A DNA stretch of 64,000 nt from Macrocybe gigantea (Eukaryota > Basidiomycota > Agaricomycetes > Agaricales > Callistosporiaceae). A program made the position numbers and the translations under genes. Location: the NCBI GenBank assembly GCA_011319805.1, contig SJRY01000234.1:868001-932000 (forward strand), read 5' to 3'. Position 1 is the stretch's first letter. The number at the start of each line of letters is the position of its first letter. The notes beneath the pieces are model-generated. The model was not told the DNA's origin, ran no database searches, and saw only the letters and a list, made by a program, of their open reading frames with translations. This document shows positions 44,823 through 55,345 of this stretch, piece by piece.

Positions 44823-45704
44823 TCAGTCTTCCGTGGTCGCTTCTTGGCTTGGGCCTGCGGAAAGCAAAGACCCGATGGCCATTGAAGTCCGAGACCGTGG
44901 AGAGTACTCGGCCGAGTCGCTTCGGCCTGAAGACGAGTACGGCGATGGCGGGAGTTGCTCGTGCTGAGAACCCGAATGCGCTTCATAATAGCCATTATGA
45001 TTTGAAGGTGACGCAGATGCTCGATGGCGCTTCCGTGGTGGCTCGACATGAGGAGGCGGTGGAGCATCCCTCGCGGATGACAGGTGGCTATGGGTATAAT
45101 ATGATCGAGGCGGTGGCGACCGGCTGCGGGAGGTAGCTCGATGGCATGGCTGCTGGTGATGGTGATGGTGACTTCGTCGAAGCTTTTGCTCATACAAATG
45201 AGGTGATTGCGTGAAAGCCGGCGTGGGGTAATGATGACTGCCATTCATCTGCAGTGGCGGGTTGGACGAGGATGCCACTTGCGAAGGCGTTTGATACACC
45301 TCAATGATCGTACGATGGAGAGAGGCCACAGAGGCTAGACGCTGCAACAACAGAGAACGCCACGCCGGTCGGTCAGTGTAAGAACGACGGTAGACAAGAC
45401 TGTGAAGCACCGACCTGGTCCTCAGCGGCCTTGGCATTCAGCATGGCGAGAAGCATATCTCGATCGCCATCGCCTTTAGATCTATAGGCGCCTAGTATTT
45501 CGCGCAAGGTTGGAGGAGGCGACTGATGAGGGACAGCAGGTCAGATGGGAAAGTGAAGGACGGGGCCAGACGGACCTGTTCGAGGATGGTGAACGCCGAC
45601 GCGACCAGCCGCTTGAAGTCAGCATCGGCAGGGCGATGAGGAGACTGGGAGGATGAAAGATGGTCGACGGCGACAGAATGGGGTGGGGAGGCCAGCGAAT
45701 TCAT
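44823..45704 (-). CDS. Unknown basidiomycete protein with His-rich and Ser-rich tail
   Basis: Three exons. The conserved N-terminal part is helical: MNSLASPPHSVAVDHL, then DADFKRLVASAFTILEQ, SPPPTLREILGAYRSKGDGD and MLLAMLNAKAAEDQRLASVA. I recall this segment in other mushroom proteins of unknown function. The rest is low complexity: a run of five His (RSHHHHHQQ), Arg/Ser/Pro stretches, and a tail ending GPSQEATTED. The joints at CAG|GTCCGT and CAG|GTCGGT are in phase 0. No catalytic motif is visible; a regulatory or scaffold role is possible but not shown. Confidence 0.65.
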
Positions 45705-46123
45705 GCTAGGCAGGGAAGATGCGACGGGGCCAAGAGCTGCAAGGTTTGCCCAGAGGTTGCTCTTATGTCCTGCGCCAGAACTATTTTTGTTAACAGTTCC
45801 AAGCCTTTTTGCCAAGCCAAACTCTGAATCGGATAACGGACGAGCTATTTTAATCCAGGAGAATGTTCGGATGGTGCGGCCACTGAAAATGCCGCAAGGC
45901 GCCAAAGGTGCCTCACCGAGGCCATAAATTATGCCAGCGAGCGAGCGCTGAGGGCGACGAGGACGGTAGAAAGGTGGAGGGATGAGGACTAGTGCCAAGT
46001 GCAGTGTGACAGCGCTGTGACAAACTGTGACGGACCCAAATAGCAGGCAACGATGGACTTGGCTAAATTTAGTGCGACTCTCACGAAAAGCCGTCCATCC
46101 ATCATGCTTGTCTCTTCCCCTCC
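45705..46123. other. Divergent promoter, no gene seen
   Basis: 419 bases between the unknown protein (minus) and the exonuclease (plus). A longer upstream extension of the minus gene (to 45998) is open but does not look conserved. Confidence 0.5.
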
Positions 46124-47283
46124 ATGTCCCTTACACCTTATTCCTGGCGTATCCTACATCCTGATGCTGCTGTTCACTATATCACCGATGTCCGCGATGC
46201 AGATCGCTTCATCCAGTCCCTCACCGGCCCAGTAGGCTTGGATCTCGAGTGGCAGCCCAACCGCATCAAGGGCGCTCCTGAAAACCCAGTCTCTCTCATT
46301 CAGCTCGCCAACGATCGCATGATTTTACTCCTTCATATCAGCGCTATGCAAGGTATCTCTGCCTTCCTAGTCTTTTTTGACCGCCGAACAGCCGACATAT
46401 CATCCTCCGTCTTCCGACTCAGGGTTTCCCGACAACCTTCGTGACTTTCTCGAAGACGCCAGTGTCGTAAAAGCCGGCGTGGGCATACGATGTTATTTCT
46501 ATCTCTCTCATCACTCAACCTTCCATTCTAATGTGCATGCAGATGATGCCGCAAAACTATACAGAGATTTCTGCGTGTCAGTTCGCAGCTGTGTCGATCT
46601 ATCTCTTATGGCACGATCCGTAGACAATGCGCGCTGGAAAGGAAAATATGGCACATCCATCGGCCTTGCGCGGCTCGTTGAGACTTACGAAGGCCTTGTC
46701 ATGGCCAAGGGAAAAATCAGCCGAAGCAATTGGTCGTCTCGGTTGTCCATATTACAACAGGAATGTACGATTGTTATCCCTGTTATCCTCCTATCATGTT
46801 TCCCTGTCTGAGAATGAACCGACAGATGCCTCCAATGACGCCCATGCAGGATTTATCCTGTATCGGAGATTTTTGACCATGAGTGAAATGATGATCAAGA
46901 TACCCAGTCCCACTTGTTATACATTTCACGCTGTTAATGGAGAATTACTCTATCAGAACGGCATGCTCTGGCACCCGTTTAATCCAGACTATGACCCTGG
47001 CCCCCCTCCTCCGATGCCACCAGCACCTGTCAAGGATAAAATTCCAGCAGTACCACAGACAAGTCAAATCCTCCATCGTCATCATCGCCACCTCTTGAAG
47101 ACCCAAAGGAACAGGTCGCATCGACTACGGGTCGTGGCCATAATGGCGGGCCCCTTTGGCGTCACAGTCGCAAGCGTACCAATGCCCCTTCTCGTCCCCA
47201 GTCTGGCACAGAACTGCGGTCTGAATCAACGGCACCCGACATCCTGTCAAACTGAGTTTCTCTCAAACTTCCAGGTGCGATAG
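46124..47283 (+). CDS. 3'-5' exonuclease domain protein (DnaQ/WRN-type)
   Basis: The start MSLTPYSWRILHPDAAVHYI leads to GPVGLDLEWQPNRIKG, the Exo I motif DxE, then NPVSLIQLANDRMILLLHIS, DFLEDASVVKAGVGIRYDAA and CVDLSLMARSVDNARWKGKY. GLARLVETYEGLVMAKGKIS and YASNDAHAGFILYRRF give the third motif (NDxxxxxxLY), so the acidic metal ligands appear complete. The enzyme class removes nucleotides from DNA or RNA 3' ends (WRN exo, Rrp6-like); the substrate is unknown. The tail is disordered. A frame with SSSSPPLEDPKEQ, reached by adding one A at AAAA 47038-47041, looks more natural than the open frame ending at 47283, and would end at about 47255. Confidence 0.82.
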
Positions 47284-47793
47284 TCATCTCTGACCGAGAA
47301 AGTGCCCGATACCCAACCAGATCTCTTTTGGTTTTGGCGCAGGGCTACGCTCGCAATGCAATTCTCGACCTCTGGAGCTTCCAGTTAAGGCATACCATAG
47401 GAACTTAGCTATAACGTCAATGTACTCGCCCTAGTCATAACTAGAGATTATTATCAGATATCAAGAACGACCAGGTGGTCTCAGGCTACGGCACTTGGAT
47501 ACACGAAAATAGTCCATGCCAATTCAGGCATCGTTTCACATTCTATGCCTTGGTTTTATTCTAAGCTTTATCTCCACCAATCATGATTGTTAGGTACAAA
47601 GGGAAAAGAAGGTCATATATAGCGTTAGCTGTTGATAGCCATTCTTCCTTGAATGCTGCCAATGTGATATTTGTGATGTTTGTTGTTACAGGTCAGATGG
47701 AAATCGTGATAATGATACATGTCGACGTGGAGAGGTTATCTGCCTCTTGGATTCTTGAAAACACTCCTTCAAACGTATCAATAGCCGAGGGGC
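47284..47793. other. Intergenic, no gene seen
   Basis: 510 bases between convergent genes (exonuclease and chitinase A). A/T-rich in part, with short open frames only. Confidence 0.5.
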
Positions 47794-49674
47794 CTAGAAT
47801 CTGAAGAACCTTGAAGTTACTCTGCGCTTGTTCGGAGCATTTTTTAGGTCATCTGGTCCCAACGAGTAGGTTGGGCGTTTCACCCTCGCCGTCTTTCGGG
47901 GGTCCCTAAAATCAGAAGGGAGCGCTAAAATAGGTATGGATGAGACAGTTGGTGTTGGCTTGGGCGTCGACACAAGACTCGGCCTAGGCGTTGCATCTGG
48001 GCTTCGTGAGCCGCCAGTGAGAGCATTTTTGATTGCCACGTCATAGCGATGGTTCGCTACGGAAGGTTGACTGGTCAGTCCGAAGGAGCTAGCGTCAGGT
48101 TGTATACGCACTGTATGCTTCATCTGCATCCCATAGCATTACGCCGCCAAAAGAGTCGTATCGCTTCTGAGCAGCCTTGGCGATGTTTATCAGAGAGTCG
48201 ATATCCACGTATCCTTCCCCTGCGGCTTTTGCTGCAGCAGGCGCGCCTAGATACACCTTTACGTTCGGATTGGGAGACGTCTTGCGTGCCCACTTGTCCC
48301 TGCGTCAGGTGCTCAAAATCGCCATCAACTGGGATCAAACACGGGGCCAATTTACCAGGTATCGAAATTGAACTCCTGGCGCCCATCGTCTGAGCCAAGA
48401 AATGAAATTTAATATCATAACTGTCAGACTTACGGACGGTTCCGAGGTTTCACAGAAATTGTTGTCTGGGAGAGCGTATGATAAGTGAGGCCTTGTTTCC
48501 ATGCTTTCGAGTGCCTCTGGCGTCTATACTCACAAAACTGGACATAAACTGCATCAAAAAAGGCGCTGTTCAGGGCGGCGCCTATATTTTTGTCCGGGAA
48601 CGGACACTGCGGAGCAGCCGTGACATAGTACCTGACAGACGGGTCGGATTTGGGATGGAAGGGGTGAATAATTTGAATTCCGCACGGCTTGGATTTTCCT
48701 TTGCTCAAGGAGCGTATCTTGTTTACGAAAGCAGCATAATGAGCGGCAGACCCGGATTCGATATCCAAATCAACGCTGCGAGTGTTGGTAAATGAATTTC
48801 AAACAGAAGAAAGAACGGGATGAAAAGTTTACCCATCTAAAATGGCGTCACCCAAGGGACGAATATCGCTCTCTGTATACAGATGTCGACATTAATTAGT
48901 CCTCAGCCGAATTGCTATAAATTTCCTTTTACATACGTCCGCCTGTACGACGAAAACATTCTCAAAAGATGAATCTGGACATCAACGAGGAGTACACACC
49001 TAAAAACAGGTCCCAGATCATCTGAGCGAATGAAGTGGCCTCTGCATCGCTGCTGAATCCAACTTTGGCCGTTCCGCCACCAAGACTAAGAGTAACGGCT
49101 TTTCCTTTTGCCTGGCAGGTCTTGATGTCCGGCGCGAGAAACGAGCAGTCAGCCAGATCAGTCCCGGGGAAAGTACGACCGCCTTGACTGCAGATCTGTC
49201 AAATTTTGATGAGCCCTGCCTCGCGAAATTTGTATTAAAACGCGGTCTTCACATTTGAGAAGTCTAAGACTGGCAATCCACCTTTGCCACGGAAGATGTA
49301 CAGGAATGCCAGGGGTATCACATCGATCGTATCATCTTGACAGTAGAAAGACAAACTATGAGAGCGCCGAGTCAGAGAAGGCGTGTGATTGCAAAGAGAA
49401 CCCGAGTTACCGTTGTTGATGCCCGGCGGAATCCTGGCCCCAGTATCTGTAAGCAGGTTAATCTCAACCTCGCGCAGCTTTTCTCGATGCGAGTTGAGAC
49501 TCACGCTGCGAGCTAGGAAGATGGTGAAAAACAGGTTCAGCATGAGAAAAATGAAGAAACACACACATTGTCCGATCTATCGTTCTTAAAGGCGGATACC
49601 GAACCCAGAACAACTAGAAAGAACGAAAGCGCGAAGGGAACATAAACAATGGCGGCCAGGCGGAAGCAAGCCAT
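47794..49674 (-). CDS. GH18 chitinase A, class III type, secreted
   Basis: The start MACFRLAAIVYVPFALSFFL is a signal peptide with likely cleavage after SVSA (residue 28). An 8-nt exon (49505-49512) then supplies LAA before YWGQDSAGHQQR. Further parts: LSFYCQDDTIDVIPLAFLYI, GTDL..CSFLAPDI, AVTLSLGG, and catalytic ILDGVDLDIESG (DGxDxDxE, catalytic Glu present). Then YYVTAAPQCPFPDKNIGAAL, FYNNFCETSEPS, VKVYLGAPAAAKAAGEGYVD and FGGVMLWDADEAY. The enzyme should cut chitin, for wall remodelling. It has no visible chitin-binding module; the tail is Pro/Ser/Thr-rich, then basic, ending TSRFFRF. No frame defect was found. Paralog B lies just upstream in tandem. Confidence 0.9.
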
Positions 49675-50069
49675 CCCGGGGGAGCAGGGATAGGGCACGC
49701 ATGTCCGTGGCTCTGAGGCGGAGATATATGCATCGCGAGGGAATTCTGAAGACCTGACACGTATGCACGAATGTTCTCAAAATATTCACCGACGACAATC
49801 AGTCATGATTGGACATTCAAGGCGGGGATACGCAGCTTGCAACATTCCGCAGGCGGCATGTGATCGGGTGGGAGCATATGGATTTTCGAAGCCAGACTCG
49901 TTCTCATGCCCTGGTTCTGCGAACATCGGTCAGCATTTCGTTAGCAGTCTCGTAGCTCTGCCGACTGTAACATTTGTGAACGCGACGTGAAAGCGCAATT
50001 GCGGAAGCGGGCGACTCCGAACATAAAAACAAACAATCTCATTGACTACAGCGTATTCAGAGAAGATAA
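49675..50069. other. Promoter region of chitinase A
   Basis: 395 bases between the start of chitinase A and the stop of chitinase B, both minus strand. Contains GC-rich stretches (for example near 49720) that could hold regulator sites, but none was identified with certainty. Confidence 0.4.
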
Positions 50070-52388
50070 TCAGGAACGAAAGAATCGGGACTTCTTCGGC
50101 TTTGTGGGGATGGGCGTGCTACTCTGCGCGGCGTGAGCGGTCTTGGCTGCCTGTTTCGTCGTGCTGCAGGGTCCTTTATCCACCCAAACCCCCGCACTGC
50201 CTAAAAGACAACGATGAGCCGAATGGAACATGGCCCAGAGTCAGCGAGAACACACCACCGGGAGTATCACCCTGAGTCCACCATTGTGCGGTCCAAAGGT
50301 GGGAACTGAAGGTGGCAATCGGCCTTGATGAGCATGCGTATGACACAGATTCAAACTTACTTATACACGACCTGGGCCCCACCAGTATAAACAGTAGTGC
50401 TAGACCATGCAGCTACCCCCGAACAGGTGTTCGGGTTCGGTGTCCCTGTCGGGGAAGGCGACCCGCTGCACGCGCTGACTGTTGGAAATGGTGAATCCGT
50501 CTGTTCGAATAGCAATACAAATACAGCTCACTCGCGCTCCAATCGCTATTTGGATTGCTAGCAGGTTGAGACGATGCAAACCATTTAGCCTGTGTATATG
50601 TCAGCTAAACCACGATTGTCGATGCGGTCGCCCTTAGTTCACCTGCCAGATGTAACTAGGTACCCAGGAACAGTTCAGAGAGTCGAGTTATACCACGACG
50701 TGCGACGCACCCTCCAAATGATACCTGAGATCCTCCTGGATAATTTGTACCCGCAGTGTAAGCGGGAGCAGAACAAGAGGGAAAAGTGAATCCAGTTCCT
50801 CCGGCCGCAATTAGGGCATTTTTTATTGCTAAACCATAACGATTGTTAACTAAATAACGTGTCAGCAGGTGCACGCATCTACATCAGCTCGTGCTTGCCA
50901 TAAGCTTGAGACTCATCCCAGAGCATCACCCCTCCAAATGACGGGAAACTGTTGCGCATCTGGGTGGCGATGTTCTTCAACGTGTCTATACCAACATATC
51001 CGGATCCTGCTGCAGTACTGGAAGCGGGAGCCCCGATATAGACTTTAACGTTCTTGTTGGGGCTTGTAACCCGAGCCCAGTCATCCCTTGTCCACGGGTT
51101 AACGAAGATAAGTGACGAAAGTACTGAGCTTCGTTACCATATACCGAAATTCCAGTTCTGAATGACCGCATGATGCTGAGATCGACTCCTAATGACATAG
51201 CCGAAATACGCACTGAAGCCTGGCCAAAGTTCTGTAGGCCGCATGGTTGTTGTAAAACCTGATCTAGATGTCATCCTGGCTGAGGAGTGGCATTGTATTA
51301 AATTCTCACTGGACTGTGGGAGCCGGTTAGTGGTGCGGCATGGCAACCTAACAGCAACTGAAAGACAACGTGCGTACCATATATGGCGTCAAAATCTGCT
51401 GTATTCAACACACCGCTCAACGCGCTGTCAGGGAAGACACATTGTGGCGCAGCAGTGATGTAGTACCTAAAGACCTTTAGTGCATAGATTAGTATAAAGG
51501 CGATCGGTACTTTTTGCCTGCTCCTGCCGAGAGCGACCGTATCGTGTTGACGAAGGCAGTGTAACCCGAGGACCCTCCGCCTTCAATATCTAGATCAACG
51601 CTAAGAGGTGTGAGTGGAAAGCAGCTTGGGAAGCGGTGAAAATGTACAGTACATACCCATCGAGAATAGCTGTCCCAAATGGACGGATAGACGAGGTGCC
51701 ACCCAAAAACATGTCCCAAATCGTTTGAGCGAACGTTTGGGCTTGAGCATCCGATTGGAATCCGACAGAACCAGTAGCACCCCCGAGGCTCAAGGTTACA
51801 ATCTTTCCTTTCGCCTGACATGCAGTTATATCGGGAGCCAATGTAGCACAGTTCGGGAGGTTGGTTCCAGGGAATGTTGCGTTATCTGTAGGGTTACATA
51901 TCTGGTTTTAATTTGTCGGATTTATGTCTTAGTTCGGGTCCTTTAAATCCAGTCGACTTACGTTCGCAAGATTGATAGATGGTGCGCCCCCTGGTCCAAA
52001 AAATACATTCAAAAACGCAACAGGGAAAACATCTACAGCGTTATCCTGTATCAATCAATCCATGAATGCGCATTTTGCTCACGAGGCGCGACGGCATAGG
52101 ACCTACATTGCAATAAAATGAAAGCCGTTTCTGGAAATTGGTGGTGTCGCTTCCGTGTGTTGCGCCATATGAATTCTGACCCCAATAACTAGAAAGAATC
52201 ATGAAGGTGGTCCCAAGAGAAAGACAGAACCGCGAAACTTACACGGCGACCTACGTCACAGACGATTCGTCAAGTGCTATCATCGCCTTCACAAGTTGCA
52301 TCATACTTACATTGTCATATCTGCTATTATCAAACGCGCGAGTCTGTAATGCGAGAAGGCTGGAAACCAGCAGCTGCAGAAACACCAT
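50070..52388 (-). CDS. GH18 chitinase B with two CBM5/12 modules, secreted (apparent frameshift)
   Basis: Start MVFLQLLVSSLLALQTRA, a signal peptide. An 8-nt exon (52243-52250) gives VAV before YWGQNSYGATHGSD. Then LSFYCNDNAVDVFPVAFLN, ACQAKGKIVTLSLGGATG, catalytic LDGVDLDIEGG, YYITAAPQCVFPDSALSGVL, IYVQFYNN. Next the conserved CGLQNFGQAS needs one extra C at 51245-51246 (coding CC). Then NWNFGIWDDWARVTS, VYIGAPASS, FGGVMLWDESQAY. Two chitin-binding modules follow: QVSFGGYIWQAKWFASSQP (its middle TYIWQ-type piece is a 13-nt exon, 50643-50655) and AAWSSTTVYTGGAQVVY with LWTAQWWTQGDTPGG. The tail ends KSRFFRS. Apart from the single-base shift all parts look intact, so this is probably a working gene or a very recent lesion. 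Confidence 0.82.
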
Positions 52389-52924
52389 CCTAATGTCACT
52401 CCAACGATCAACCGACCCCACCATGCGAACTTGGATTTATACCAATGAAGGCCTTGACGGAGCCACATGGTACATGAACACAAGAGAAGCTTCCACACAT
52501 TTATCGTTATGGATGCGCATGCACACCAACGACCAGTGCATGCGCATAGATTTACATGTCAAGCACGATAACAAGCACCACTGGGGTTACACGGGGGGTT
52601 GAATATGCATGGTGATCCCGAGCTTTGGCCAAGGTCATGGGCGACTAGTGACGAAGCTGAAAGCCATGCGTCCTGGTATCACGTGGGTGTGAGCATAGTG
52701 TGCAGTCTAAGGTGACCATAAAGCTTGCGCGAAACGAGGGAAGCATCCCGACTCTTTCAATCATCAGACCATGCGTGGGCTAGCAAGATTCAGTTCTTCA
52801 AGTGATATCCACGCACAGCCTACCTCACGGATCCAGGATATTGGGATATTCAATCTAGATACAATTGAGATAAACAGCAGCACATAAGGGGGTGAGGTAA
52901 CGGAAATGTTGAATGCGAATGTGT
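52389..52924. other. Promoter of chitinase B and 3' region of CK2
   Basis: 536 bases. Holds the perfect inverted repeat at 52513-52547. No gene is seen. Confidence 0.45.
52513..52547. repeat. Perfect 12-bp inverted repeat, 11-nt spacer
   Basis: ATGCGCATGCAC at 52513-52524 and its exact reverse complement at 52536-52547 flank an 11-nt spacer. It lies about 125-160 bp upstream of the chitinase B start codon. It may be a dimeric regulator site or form a hairpin. Confidence 0.75.
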
Positions 52925-54332
52925 TTTATCCCGAAGTGACCGATTCGTTCTCTGCATCAGCTGATGTACTAGGTGGGCCGTTTCTCACAGGGTCTGGAAT
53001 AGGCGTCAGCAAGGAAAGCAAGGAAAGCGTGCATAGATGTACCGAAGTAAGGCTGCGCTTGAGCCTCGCGCGCCGTAAGACGTTCTTGGTGATCATAACG
53101 AAGCAGTTTGTCCAACAAACTAATGGCTTCATTTGAAACGTAGCGCTGGTTCTCTGAAGTGATGAAACGAGTCCATGGTTTCTTGGGGAACCTTGTGCGA
53201 AGATGTCAGGTGACACCTGTGCATTCGCTCTAGGTCACATACCTTCCAATCAGTTCATCGTATTGGGAATCAAGGCGAATGTTGTATTTCTCGATGTATG
53301 CATAGAGTTCATCCGTCCCAAGAACCTTTGTGATTTTAACAAGTTGATCATAATTATCATGTCCATGGAAAAACGGTTCCTTGCGGAAGATCTGGCAGCT
53401 CTCTGAGTTAAACAGTGATTTCCCAAAGAATGAAATTGAGAAGACCATTGACGCAAACATGCAACCGTAACTCCACATGTCGAGACTATAGTCGTATTCT
53501 TGGAAGTCCACGAGAAGTTCAGGACCCTTGAAGTAACGCGAAGCAACTCGTACGTTGTATTCGGTTCTTGGGTGATAAAATTCTGCCAGTCCCCAATCGA
53601 TAAGTCGGAGCTGCAACAAGTATGAAAACGGTTTGGCTACGCGTCAGAAGACAACAAGTTGACCTTGCGGTGCTCATGATCAATCATTACATTGTGCGGC
53701 TTGACATCCCGATGCATAATGCCTTTAGAATGGCAGAAATCCAAAGCCTATGAAACGTCTGATGATTGTTCGATCAGAAGGGCAAAAGACATGGACGGAC
53801 CTTGAGCAGTTCAAACATGTAATAGCGCACATCTAAGTCCGTGAAACGAGGATACAAGACTTTGAAGTCCAAATTATTAACGTATTCTGTGATGAGACTG
53901 GGGATCTTCGATGTCGGGTCGCGGACCACGTCGAGAAGCGCGACGACATTAGGACCGCCAGCCAGATTCTGTAGAATCTTGATTTCTCGTTTGATTTTTT
54001 TCTTCTTCACTGGCTTGAGGACTTTAATGATACATTTTTCTTCAGTGATTACGTTTACGCCTTCGAACACCTGTGAAAATTGTGAGAGACTTTTTGAGAC
54101 TGACTGCAGAGCATGGAACTCGCCTCTGAGTATTTCCCTCGCCCTACTTTGCGAACTATCTCATAATGATCTTGAGATCCCCATTGAACTTGAAGATTAT
54201 CTGAGAGCCAGAGTCAAGAAATCGTCACGATGAACAAAGTCCCGGAGTACCGTATTCATGCCATGAGGGACCTAAACGAGCGTTGACATCACAGTATACA
54301 CGGGCTACGGATTTTACGTTTGACCTGCCCAT
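52925..54332 (-). CDS. CKA1: Casein kinase 2 alpha subunit
   Basis: About eight exons. The start [20 protein letters not shown] leads to [20 protein letters not shown] and [20 protein letters not shown] (glycine loop). [20 protein letters not shown] is the basic stretch of CK2. Catalytic loop [20 protein letters not shown] and [20 protein letters not shown] (DWG instead of DFG, as in all CK2). Then [20 protein letters not shown] and [13 protein letters not shown] near the end. It is a constitutively active acidophilic Ser/Thr kinase; the beta subunit is not in this window. The intron after TACTCAGAG (54071-54123) begins with GCGAGT, a GC-AG intron. Frame intact throughout. Confidence 0.96.
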
Positions 54333-54469
54333 GAGGAAGGCAGAGTTGGGGGCCGAGGTCTAACGGGACGACGAAAGGTGGTCAAAGATAATGCCACTGA
54401 CTGGAAATGCGGGTTCCCACGGTCAGTGAAAGCCAACAGCGTTTGTGGCAGGTTGCCATTGCGATAGTA

Positions 54470-55054
54470 ATGCCAACCACCAAGTCCAAGCCGCCGCATT
54501 GGCCAGCCAATCTCCAGTATATTCAGACATATCATTGCCATTCATCGGTCTTCCCGGAGCTGAGGCTGAAAATATGGGGAACGGGCGACGAACAGGGTCC
54601 CACAGAGTCGCGCCCGCGACTCGTCGCAATTCGGCCAATCACTGACGCTGCACATCCTGCCCAGGGACAACGCGGCCTTTTCGCATTGAAAAAAATACCT
54701 CCGCATACACATATAATCGACTACATGGGTATGCATAGAACAAGACGTCTCAGGGCACCAACTAACTAAGAATGCAGGAGAGGTGCACTGCGACGATCGG
54801 CGCCAGTCAAATTATGATCTTTCGCTGTATCGCTCAGATGAATTAGTGTTGGGATTGATGCAGAGAGGATGGGAAATGAGGCCAGATTTATCAACGATTA
54901 TCGCGGTATTAAGCCCAAACCAAACGCCGTATTCTGTGATAGAAGAACAGCATCGGGCGAAATGCGCATGGCTGTTTGCAGCTCGTCGACGGATATTAAG
55001 AAAGGAGAGGAAATCCTGGTCTCGTATGGAAAAGCGTGGTGGCAAGCTAGATAG
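54470..55054 (+). CDS. SET-domain protein, probable methyltransferase (apparent frameshift)
   Basis: The start MPTTKSKPPHWPANLQYIQT leads to IPPHTHIIDYMGEVHCDDR, the N-terminal SET strand, then SNYDLSLYRSDEL. The conserved core MGNEARFINDYRGIKPKPNA and the last motif KKGEEILVSYGKAWWQAR follow. Between them the frame must move by one base, near 54846 (one extra G gives ELGVGIDAERMGNEARF). The NxxRFxND motif and the ILVSYG motif are the AdoMet and substrate sites of SET proteins. Homologs resemble small fungal SET proteins of unknown target. Short length, about 175 residues, is normal for this group. The intron at GACTACATGG splits a Gly codon. Confidence 0.75.
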
Positions 55055-55345
55055 AGATAAGCATGTCACAATATTCAACAAACTTCACCAGGTGATTGGA
55101 AAATAACTCTAAATATAAGCAAATAACAAAATTGATTGTGTGAGTGCTCGGCGAACATTCCAAAAGTTCTCCAAGCCTTGTCTTTGGGTTCATGCCTCCT
55201 CGTTTGTCGTCGCAGAGTCTCTCTCTCTATCAATGGTGCATTCGTTCACACCATATCCATCCTGTCTGGCACAATTCCGTCGTGCGGCCCTGCAGAACTT
55301 CACAACGGCTCCCGAACTGTAATACTCTCAACCGCAAGGTTCGTA
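55055..55345. other. Promoter and leader of MDJ1
   Basis: About 290 bases. Several upstream ATGs begin open frames, but none can be joined to the J-domain frame by a good intron, so I take the ATG at 55346 as the start. Confidence 0.4.
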
